Source of the DNA: Omphalotus guepiniiformis
Taxonomy: Eukaryota; Basidiomycota; Agaricomycetes; Agaricales; Omphalotaceae
Assembly (NCBI GenBank): GCA_028554645.1
Contig: JAQOOI010000047.1
Coordinates: forward strand, 186,001-250,000
Length of the DNA: 64,000 nucleotides
Reading direction: 5' to 3'
The notes below the pieces were generated by a model. That model was given only the letters and a program-made list of their open reading frames with translations. It was not told the origin of the DNA and did not search any database. Each line of letters begins with the position of its first letter. Positions within the stretch are counted from its first letter, which is position 1. Positions 54,019 through 64,000 of the stretch are shown in pieces. The translations under genes and the position numbers were made by a program.

Positions 54019-54129
54019 TTCAAAATGTCCTGATGCCTGATGGCCTGTCTCGACTCTCAGGCGATTCGAAATTGATGCGGAGGATGTAGGATGATAGCCT
54101 TTCATGTATTGAGAACGGATTAGGTGTTC

Positions 54130-54400
54130 GTTCGGTCGTTTATGTTACGTGTATGAATGGAATTCGACTACACTGTATTGCTACGTTCATGTCCCCTCTG
54201 AACTGGGAAGATCAGGAATGGTTCACCAGGTGGCCTAGAATACTTTCATAGTAGAGAGAGAAAACAGTACAACTACATTGGGGTTCGAACGATGCTGATG
54301 TGTGAGCTGAGCCACACCGACAATTTCTTGACACCGACAACTTGGCAATCGCTGCAAAAAAGAAACCAGTGAATCAGTCATTATTCATTCAGGAAATGAG
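54130..54400. repeat. Diverged copy of the 42770-43060 intergenic segment
   Basis: Blocks such as the stretch around GAATTCGA, the CCAGGTGG block, CTTCCATAGTA/CTTTCATAGTA and TTGGGGTT..GATGCTGATGTG occur in the same order in both places. It appears to be another piece of the triplicated segment. Confidence 0.45.
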
Positions 54401-54409
54401 ACCTAGAAC

Positions 54410-54570
54410 GTGCCATTATCTACACTCAAAATCTTCTCCGAACAAATGAATGGCCTTTCCACTAAACATCCAACAATAATCGGCTGCCTTAAAACTCTTC
54501 GCATTCAATTTGAGAGTAAGCCTGATGTTGGAGGAACCGTGTTATTTGAAGAACGCCTCGACAGGGCGGC
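54410..54570 (-). pseudogene. Third, tiny XRN1 remnant behind DUF6535 paralogue 2
   Basis: The + strand blocks GGCCTTTCCACTAAACATCC and AAACTCTTCGCATTCAATTT correspond to XRN1 at 60531-60555 and 60585-60610, in the same order and spacing class. The rest is decayed. It supports one XRN1-derived tail behind every DUF6535 copy. Confidence 0.5.
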
Positions 54571-55691
54571 CCTTGACATGGCTAGCACTTCAGCGGCATA
54601 AGAAGAGGTAGTAGACCGTGATGTAGTAGACCCGTGGGTCTTGCACATTGAATTGGGTGTTTCAGTCGTGTTGGGTGAGAAAAACTATAAGAAAAACGAT
54701 GGTTAGTATCGTCAGAAGAGAGAACGAGAATGGAACAAACACGTACTGACAGTACAATGACCAAGAGTGAGCGGTATCGACTGAGTCAGGCATCCGTGAG
54801 TCGTTCATCCATTTGATTCTTTTGCGCTATAGAGGCGTTATGCAAGTCTTCGTCGATCAACTTTCCAGTTCTTGGCTATCAGATCAATACAAGGGAAAGT
54901 AAATTCTGCTCACCAACTCATCTGATTCATCCGGCGTCGCAGCGGTACAGCCCAATTTCTCTCGCCCCCGAGTTTCTTATTCTATCAGGTTCCCTTCACT
55001 CTTTCGTGGACGATTGCCGGTAATTCAACGATATTTCGTGCAAAGCCGATGGGCTATTTCAGCCAAAGAAGGTCATTTGCGAACTAGATGAAGCAATAGG
55101 CGTAGATTTTCAATGAAACCGCATCGCATGAGAAAAAGTGATAAGTTACATACCAAGTTACCAATGAGCAAAGAGTTTGAGGTTCATATCCCAATGGGTC
55201 TATGCGGTGAAAGAATGAAAGGAGAAAGCAACTGAGGAGAGTAGGCAGGACGAACATCAAGAAAACCCAGAAATGAAAATTATGAATTGCTACATTGTTC
55301 TCAGTCGTGGTGGTTGCAACGATGAAGCTACCTTGACCACGTGGTCTGAGCGCAGCTTTCAAGTTTCCTCATCCTACTTCCACCTATTGATACTTAGCAC
55401 GTATGTATGTCAGGAGGAGCAACCTGGAAAGAATTACAACGATGGTCAGTCTCAACTGGTTCAACCGCAATTCAATAAAAAACACATTGTCTTAGTCTTC
55501 CTCGTGCATTCAATATGTCAATCCTATGCGATAATTCAATCGAATCCGGAACAAATAGCATTCAACCTGCCAACTGATGCATAAGATACGGTGCACGATG
55601 CATAGGAGTATAAAAGGCCCAGCAAGCGAACCTCACTTCTACGTATTATTCCTGTGGCCGTATAATCCAACCCTGATCCAACCTTCGGATT
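54571..55691. other. Upstream region of DUF6535 paralogue 3
   Basis: No gene recognised. TATAAAA at 55609-55615 lies about 80 bp before the ATG at 55692 and follows GGAG as in other promoters here. Confidence 0.45.
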
Positions 55692-58600
55692 ATGCGAATA
55701 ATTCCAAACACGGTTCCCACTACAGATCGTGGAGCAGAGTTGCTCAACGACTACAACGAGTTTGGTCCACCAGATAAGCAGTTTGAGGAGGCCGGACCTG
55801 ATGCTCGAGTTTACCGCGTGTACATGAAGGAGGCTGCAGCGTTTGATAGAAAATTGGTGGATGAAAGTAGGGATGGGGCAGATGTTATGCTGGTCTTCGT
55901 GAGTATTTCAGTTTTTGTGACGCTATCAGTGCTCAACCTCACATAGGCAGGTCTTTTCTCGGCCGTGGTGACTACGTTTCTCGTCCAGGCGTCTCTGGGC
56001 TTGCAACAAGACCAGACAGAAGTATCGTCTTCACTTCTGTACGAGCTCGTACAAATTCAGAGGGCAAGTGCTCAAGGAGAATCGGTCGATAGTGTTCCGT
56101 CATCCTCTCTGAATCCCAACACTCCATTTTCTCCCGATACTATTTCTGTTTGGGTCAACGGACTCTGGGCTTGTAGTCTTGTTGCAAGCCTCTGTGTGGC
56201 ACTCTTCGCAGTCCTCGTGAAGCAATGGTTACACCACTATGACTCATTTTCCTCTGGCGATGCGCGGCATCGTTCACACCGACGACACTATCGATATCTT
56301 GGATTCGAGCGATGGGGTGTAACAACCATCACCGGCCTTCTACCAATCATCATGCACGTCTCTCTTGCGCTATTTCTCATCGGTCTGGTTCTCTTTTACA
56401 TTCCCCTTTTGCACCCTATAGCTCTTGCTATTGCTGCGATCACTGCTGTCGCTTTCCTGCTCTATTTCATCAGCAATATCCTGCCCGTTTTCGTTCCCCA
56501 GTGCCCGTATCAGACGCCGTTGACCCACTTCCTTGCATTTATCATCACCCGTACATACGGGCCGTTGATGTATTTCCTTTCCTCTGTCCTTGCTTACATG
56601 TTGCTGTCAATTCGATGGCAATTCCGTCGTCTATTCAGCCGTATTTCCGTATATCTTCCAATCACGACCTCTCTATGGCCCTGGCGGAAAGACAACCCCG
56701 TTCTACCTCGCAATACAGCCGATCCAGTCCTTGGTTCCGTGCACCGTGCGTCATCTCTCATCCAACAGCACATAAATCGTTTTCTCTCTCGAATTTCCAA
56801 TGTCCTTCAGCTGAAAATCTTCAACGTAACAACAATCTCTTTTCATGTTGTATGGTCCCAAGTGCAAAACACCCGCATCCTAAGCAGCCGCTCGTCTTCA
56901 TGGAAGTCCTTCCTAGAACCCATAAAGGAACGTGAAAGTAAAGAGATCCTGGATAGGAATCACGAGCTTGCATTGGAGACCTTATACTGGTTATTTACCG
57001 CCTCTCCCACCCCAGAGATCCATAGCATCGTTGTCCAAGCTCTTGGAGGGTTAAATCCCGATAGCAAACCTCGCGTTGAAGATTTCTTCGAGCCCGAGAA
57101 GTACAATGTCCGTGCCGTGCAGAGACATGTTTTACAGCAATCCACTCTGCAAAGTGGTGATGAAAGGACTGTGCGACAGGGCTGCGAGGGGGATGTGGAG
57201 CGCATCTTACGCTCTTATATGTATTTTCCTAGAGCAATGTCGTACTACGGTTACACTTTGTCAGGGGGTATGTCAGATGTATTCACGTTCAGCCCTGCTA
57301 TTTCGGTGTCTATGTGGGCATCCATGACTTGGGCGCGTTATGGTCATATCGAGTATTCCGTGGCTGGGTCGGGGCATATTCTTCTGTCAAAAGTGATGCA
57401 GGAGCCGAAGATGGTACTACATCTCTCTCAATGGAGAATTGTTCTTCGGGAGATATTGTCAAGCCCGTGGTCTTTGAATGAGCAAATAAGATTGCAATTT
57501 TCTTCATTCCTTGTGTTGATCTTGCCCGCTCTAATCGATGCAGAATCTGAACCTGCCCACGAGTGGCGGCCCACAGGTCCCTGGGATATAGCAACTTTTC
57601 CACGAACGATGCCAAGTGATTCCTCAATCTGGAATGATATCAAAGTCACCAATGAGGCTTTCATGACTACCCAGTCTGCTGTGAGCCGTTTGCCACAGTT
57701 TTCGGACATGAAGGCCTCCATTGCGATGAAAATGGTTATCTTTGCTTTGGACAGCTTGGCTCATGAATCAAGCACAGATGCGGCGAATAAAAGGGTATAC
57801 CATAAGCTGCTACCTCAGTCTTTGGAATTCTTGAACAATATTCTAGATGTCAAACCCGCTTTAGTACGTGAATTGTACGCGAGCTTTCCTTCTCTCTGTG
57901 ACGTGTTGATTAATCACACGCAACTCATCGAGATACAAGAGGATGTTGAGAGGGAGGTCTTAATCAAATTTCGTACCTGCTTTCTGGGCCTCTGCGAAAG
58001 GGTGTTGAGACCTGTTGCGGTATCCGATTCGGAGCACCCAGAACCCAATTCACTTGAGCTGCCGGCGCCATCACCGCCTCTTCTATTGATTGACATGATC
58101 TTGTCCTTTGTCCGTCCATCTGTCACTGACACTGACAGTGACCACCCTTTGCGAACTTTCAGGATGAATCGGGACCAAATGGCAATTCTCTATGCTCTGA
58201 ATATCATGTCATATGCTCTAAAATCCGCCTCTGAGCACGCACTCCGTATGTTTGTCCGTAATAACTGGATTCACTTCGCATGCGGATGGATATGGCTTAC
58301 CTCTATATGGGACAGCTCACTTTCGCAGCTCATAGACGCGTTCACCGAAGGACTCACGCACCACGACGCAGATTCTGACTTATCTTCGTATATCTTTCAA
58401 GGCGACAACTTGCTACTCTCTATTCTAATGCTGGGATTTCCTAGGACTTATATGAGGTTGAAGTCGGAATCTGAGGTTCGAGTTGCTCGCATTTCACGGC
58501 TCGTGTCATTGTTTCCGGATCGTGTTGAATGGGAAGATGTTTTACGTGTGTTGAAGGATACTCTGTCTTGGATACACGATCCTAGTCGGACGAAGGAGAA

Positions 58601-58805
58601 CTTTCCACTAAAGGAATATCTCAGGGTTTTCGACAAACAGCCAAGAGCTACTCCTGCGTATCATAGGAGGCGTTTTGGTGTTGCTGATGAAATGACAGTG
58701 GAGGCTTATCTCCAACCAATTCTGGTTCATAGCCGGGGTGGACTTGATCATCTTCAACGCATCATCAAAACTATAGAAAATCGCCCGGGTCGGGTGCAGT
58801 CCTGA
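55692..58805 (+). CDS. DUF6535-type membrane protein, paralogue 3, about 1021 aa
   Basis: Exons are 55692-55898 and 55947-58805 (48-bp intron). Exon 1 has PDKQFEEAGPDARVYRVYMKEAAAFDRKLVDES without the acidic repeat of paralogue 1. Exon 2 begins AGLFSAVVTTFLVQASLGLQ, with hydrophobic segments LWACSLVASLCVALFAVLV and ITGLLPIIMHVSLALFLIGLV onward, then a basic stretch RWQFRRLFSRIS and a long helical region. It probably sits in a membrane with a large cytosolic C-terminus. Function is unknown for the family. No break seen. It is tail-to-tail with XRN1, 374 bp between stops. Confidence 0.88.
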
Positions 58806-59178
58806 TGGCCTGTCTCGACTCCCAGATGATTCGATGTTGGTGCGGAGGATGTGGGATGGTAGCCTATTACTTCATGTATTTTCATTCAAAAGACAGACAT
58901 ATCCCAAAGATCATGTGTATCCGTTGACCACAGTACATTTCTACGGTGAACAAGTACTTGCTTCACGACAAAGCGTCTACAATCCCAGTGTAACATACAC
59001 ACACAACACATATGCCTACATACTCCGAAATTCATAGCTTGTCATACCCAACATGTATATATGTAACACCGGATACAATCAGAAATCCATAAGAAAGCAG
59101 AGCACTGAACAGAACACAATAGTACACAAAACCATCTTCTCGGTAGTAAACTTTACCACTGACCCCCGCAAATCAGAC

Positions 59179-62100
59179 CTACGACGGTAAAGGCGCAGCC
59201 CTACCCCTCCCTCTATACCCTCCTCCTCTCGGCCCACCCCTCCCACGTTCAGCATTGAACGACCCAAATCCTCTCCCCCTTCCATTCCCAAACCCTTTCA
59301 CACCCCTCGAATGCGGCATACCTCTCGACGCACCAAACCCACCATTAGATGCAGGTCGATGATCACCATTGCCATTAACCGCTCCCGGAGAAACAGGAGG
59401 GTTGTCAGTGCTATTCGACCCACTTGCGCTTGCGTTGTTGTTATTCGACGAATACTCGTTTCGTGGGTGATGATGTATCGCAGAGGGTGCTCCACGTGGA
59501 GGTGCAGTGAACCCTTCACGTCTGCCGCCACGATTTGGGTTCGTCATTATATGTACTGGTGTGTTATTGCTATAGGACCCACGCCACGTCAGCATCACGT
59601 AACATAGGGAAGGAAGAGCAAACGCACCTATTATTCGGAGCAGGTCGGAAACCAGCCGCAGGAGCTTGTCCGGGCGCTGGCTGAACGAAAGGTCGAGGAC
59701 CAAATTTCGGTTGAAACCTGGAGGAATTGTCGATAGGCGCAGGAGCAGGAATCGTCTTGGGATTCGTCGACGTCACGAACTGAGGATTACTCAAATTTAG
59801 ACAAGTGTCAAACTCGACCGTCGATCCTCTGTACTGCGAGCACCTGAAAAGAAAAAATAATGTAAACCTAAACTCTCATACACCAGCAAACATAAAAAAC
59901 ACACCTATCACCCAAAGTCGTACCAGACATAAACGGTACATCCCAAACCACATCCATAGACTGCGAATTCAACCCAATAACAACACCTTTCGCAGCAAGC
60001 GGTACACCTCCCGAATCTTGTATCATCGTCACTCTATCCCCCAACGCAAACTGTTGGTTCTGTAACCGATATATCGCATGCGCAGGCTTCAACACCGCCT
60101 GTCGAGGGATACCCTTGACGATAGCTTTCTTAATCGCAAGCGTCGACTTGTTAGCGTTAAACGAGTCGGCGAGTTTTTCGATTTCCTTGACGGTTTCCTG
60201 TTACAAAGAGGAATTTAGAAAGCCATGAAATGGAATTTAGGGAGGGAGGACGAACTTTTCCTAGTTGGTCGCAGAACAGGGACACGGGCTCAAAATCTCG
60301 TACACCCTTCGTCTTGAGCCACGCTCGAATTTCCTTGACACGACCATCAGGATCTCGTCCAGGTAAAAGTCCCGCCGCTTTAGCGATAGCTGCAAGAAGA
60401 AAAAGAAAGAAACCCCAATTAGTCACTCCTTGCTCCAAAAAATCCAGCAGAACGAACATACCATCCCCAGTCGCATCCAACCCCCCAAACAAATCCGGAA
60501 ACGCCCTCTTATAATCCCCAATCAACCCCACAGCCTTCTCACTAAACTCCCAACTCCTCCCATCCTTCTTCGAATAATCAACAACCTTCAAACTCTTCGC
60601 TTCGAATTTAAGACTCAACCCGACGTTATGTTTTTGTCCGTCCGATGTGAGAACCATAAAGCTCGAGGTTATCCTTGATAGAGCTAGACCTGACATTCCT
60701 AGCATTTCCGCGACGCGGAACGAAGGGTGGTAGGTTGTTGATCGACGAGAGGGGTCTTGGACAATTGCTTTGAATTGGGCATTTTCGGTTTTGTCTGAGG
60801 GGAAGAACTGCGTAAAAACGTGAGTCTTACATGCGAAATGAAGATTTAAGCCGAAAGAACGTACTGCAAGAACAACAGAAAGACTCGTCTCGGCAGTAGC
60901 AGCTACCTGCGCCGCAACACCATACGCATGTTCACCCAAAAAGAAAATTTTACTCCCTAACGGAAACTCCTCCGATAACGGCGGCGCAGGTCTCTCAACG
61001 TATCTCGGATCCTCACAACTCACATCCCTAACAACCATCTGTAAAGCCTGCTCGACTTCTTTATCTTGTCCTTCATAGTCCTTGATGAATGAACCGTCGT
61101 CTAGACGTTTGAGACCTACGTCACGCGAAAAGGAGGTCAGGACCGAGAATGATATAAAAAGAAGAAGAGGTAGTGGTAGCCAACGTACCCTTCAAAGGTC
61201 TAACATGAACCAGCACCTCAACCGGTCCAGTAACAATCCCAAACCTCTTCGAATAAACACCCTCAATCCTCTCCGCCTTAGCTCTCCAATGTCCCAACCC
61301 AGCCTGACTATGCGGATTCCCAAGTACCTTCTCAACACCACCACCACCCCTCCCCTGCCCAACCCTAACCTTCTCATACCTAAACAACGAATCCGAAACA
61401 GCAACAACCATCCCCTCCGAAATAAAAGGCCACCCAACAAAAATCCTCTTCCCAATAAACTCTCTCCCAATATCCTCCGTCTTCCACCGAGACCCAGACC
61501 CACCACCCGAAGTAGGATCAGGATTAGAATCAGGATCATAAGTGTTAAGGATATGAACCACAACACTCTGATTCCTAGATTCAGAACCATGTACGTTAAC
61601 ATGATGATACCCCAACACAATATGCGTATGAGGTAGTGAATTCAACGAAGGGAACCCAGCCAACGCATCTTTACCCATCAACACACCCTCCTTCAGACCC
61701 CTCACCAAAACTTGTCCAAGATCCGGATCAAGCGTCGGTAAATCAAACGTCTCCATCTTACACATACATCTATACAGCGGTGGGAAGAACCCCGGTAAAG
61801 ACGAAGGGTACACCGAAGGTTCGGCGTTTAACCCGATATACGTGAACTTCGTACTCGTCCCGAATGAATTTCGTACACGCTCAGAGGGAGTAAGGAGATG
61901 TTCTTTCGAAGACATAGCTTTGAGAAGAAGATGTTGATCTATGAACGGGATCTTAACGATAGCTTCCCAATCGGCTTTTTTACCGTTTAGGTCGGATTCG
62001 AATTCGAGAGGATAGAAGTGGAGAATTGGGGAGGTTGGGTCGGACATTAGGTCCTGCAAAAAGAAAAAAAAACGTTAGAAGGGGTACGAGGGGGAGAAGT

Positions 62101-64000
62101 GGTTGGAAACGTACCCGATACGCCATAGGGATAAGTTCCCTAGAAGCAACCGGTAAAACACCCATGAGTTGCTCAAAGGGCCTGAAAGGCGTTCCAAGTT
62201 CGAAATCGAACTTGAAATCCTTGATACCCCTCTTGATCACCTTCCCTTCGCCTTCTTTTCCTTCCCCTCCCTCACCCGCCCCCTCCTTCTCCGCCTCCTT
62301 CCGCCCCTCCTGCCCCATCCCCCACATCGCACTCTCACTCAAATCCGAAATCCTCGGCGCATAATGATAATCATAAAACCACCCCCAAGACTTAACCCCA
62401 CTAAAATAATAATGCATAACCCACTGCAACCCCTCAACATATCGATAAACAAGCTCGTGCATTTGTTCTGGATCGTCGTAGGATATTTCGAGTTTGCCTT
62501 GATAGTAATGTCGTTTCCATTCGTCCATTTTTAGGGATTGGGAATGGGCGAAGCGGGTGTCGAAGTCGGAGGCGGAGGTGGAGGTGGTGGGCATGGAGGA
62601 GTATTTGTTTAAGACGCGTTGGATTGCGGCTTGGGATTCTTCGTCTTCTGATGAAGAAGACGAGTTGACTTCGTCGTCGTCGGCAGCAGCACCGGAGGCG
62701 GAGGCAGAAATGTCGTCTACTGCGTCACCGTTCAGCGGAACGAGAGGTGTAAACGAAACGAGATTATTCCCATCCTCATCATACTCATCCCACGCAAGCG
62801 AGAGATGTAAATCATCCGCGAGCGTAGAGATAAACTTTTTATCCTTTGCAGGAAAAACATTCGGCATCGTCAATGGTTCCTTCGATTTACTCTCCACCCA
62901 CTCCTTCACCGCATCGAATATCTCTTTCTGTGTCGTGCTCAACACCGTCTTATTCCCATTCCCGTTCGCGTTCTTCGGCTGATCGAGGTACTTGGCTTGT
63001 TTGCCTTTGAACCAATTCAAATCCCCATACTCTTTCTCGAACACCTCGACTTCCCATTGTGCCATCTCGTTCAACACGACCTGAAGCCTAGGAAGATCGA
63101 TCGTCCCAGCATCGTTGATGTATCCTTCGAGAGAAGGTAAAACCTTCTTATACACCTCGAAGAGCTTCTCCAGCCCATTAGCATGAATATGCAAATCAGG
63201 AAGATTCGGTAGGAAATCGTTCCCAACGAAAACAGCGAGAAGGATAAAGTCGTCTATGACGCGCTCGAGGGAGTAAGGGAAAGGTAAAGCTTCTGCGATA
63301 GAGTGAAACTCGATATCGAGGTATTCGCGGAGGAGAGATAGATGGAGGAGGTAGAATTTGATCGATTCGAGGGAGTTGTTGGATTTACTCTTACGAGAAG
63401 AAGGGCCGAATTTGACTTCTTCTCGAAGGAGACAAAAATGAGGGTCGTGGCTTATGAGGCCGAGCATGACAAGGTCCGCGTCGAGGCCATAAAGACAATG
63501 CCGAATATTGGGATTATAATCCGGCTGCGAACGCGAGAGACGAATGTACTCCATGATCTTGTGTTCTCCTTCTCCTGGTACCTCGTGTCCTGATAACACG
63601 ACCTCGACGTTCCGCCAATTCGAGTCTTCTGTAATTTTCTTATTGATGAAATACTTGAGTTGGTCGGTTAGTCTCGCCATGAAGGGTGTACCCGGTGTAA
63701 TGCAGTTACTGTCGAAGGCCTTCTCATCCGGAAGCTTCTCTCCTTTAGCCTCTGCCTTCTCTCGAACCTCCCTAACCTCTTTCGCAGTCCTAAACCGCCT
63801 ACTCCGCTGCTGATTCATCTTCGCTCGTGGGGCAACACCATCGACAGCGATGAAGAAAAGTTTCTTGGGTTTTATTTTACTGAAAAGGTGGTCGACGTAA
63901 GCGAATATCGAAGTGAATATTTGTTCTTCTGATAGTCGAAAATGAGCATCATCGTCGTTTGGGTGAGAACAGTTGTGTATGATGCCGTTGAAATCGAGAT
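59179..64000 (-). CDS. XRN1: 5'-3' exoribonuclease 1 (Xrn1), 5' end beyond the right edge
   Basis: The minus-strand gene begins in-frame at the window edge with LDFNGIIHNCSHP and continues IFAYVDHLFSKIKPKKLFFIAVDGVAPRAKMNQQRSRRF. The nuclease core has conserved acidic sites in GEGEHKIMEYIR and LYGLDADLVMLGL. Further on are the WYYDYHYAP-like block (here GWFYDYHYAPRI), FEQLMGVLP and GIVTGPVEVLVHVRPLKG. Introns recognised are 62054-62114, 61116-61188, 60808-60864 and 59570-59627, with others between 59750 and 60430. The tail is Gly/Arg/Asn-rich (GRGRGFGSFN) and ends GRAAPLPS. Xrn1 degrades decapped mRNA in the cytoplasm. It is apparently functional and is the source of the two duplicated fragments. 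Confidence 0.92.

Overview
The window reads as a basidiomycete (Agaricomycete-like) nuclear genome segment. Introns are about 50-75 bp with GT..AG (one GC..AG) borders, there are DUF6535-type membrane proteins and an F-box-like protein, XRN1 is split by short introns, and Ty3/gypsy elements are nested inside a polyketide synthase. No rRNA or tRNA gene and no CRISPR array was seen.

Region 1 (1-28665) is a retrotransposon nest inside one polyketide synthase (PKS) gene on the + strand. 'Gypsy-A' (1-7107, minus strand, runs off the left edge) has a 1269-aa Gag, a -1 frameshift heptamer and a pol frame with protease, RT and RNase H. It has a CpG-free LTR and a primer-binding site complementary to the predicted 5' end of its own RNA (self-priming as in Tf1). 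Its leader carries ten hairpins with one invariant loop. It sits inside 'Gypsy-B copy 1' (7108-13511, minus), which expresses Gag, protease and Pol from three frames joined by two identical GGGTTTT -1 slippery heptamers. Copy 1 is inserted in the PKS ketosynthase. Only 255 bp of PKS (13512-13766) separate it from a second, 14.9-kb Gypsy-B-family element (13767-28665). That element has + strand LTRs and a 4-bp target duplication (ACGT), but its gag-pro-pol block lies on the minus strand. It also carries two + strand intron-containing accessory genes, one encoding a Zn2Cys6-like cysteine cluster. The simplest reading is an ancestral element with antisense cargo genes between pol and the 3' LTR, whose interior was later inverted with duplicated ends.

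Region 2 (28666-42632) holds the rest of the PKS: KS end, AT, DH, MT-like, ER-like, KR, ACP and a terminal reductase. A 477-bp hAT-type MITE with an 8-bp target duplication breaks the DH. Downstream are a decayed GMP-synthase relic, a type I Baeyer-Villiger monooxygenase gene with a TATA box, and an F-box-like gene. The dead PKS next to an intact monooxygenase looks like a broken secondary-metabolite locus.

Region 3 (42633-64000) is a segmental triplication. Three DUF6535 paralogues (two open, one pseudogene) are each followed on the opposite strand by XRN1 sequence: a truncated duplicate, a tiny remnant, and the real XRN1 gene, which runs off the right edge. The first paralogue looks like a chimera of the other two.
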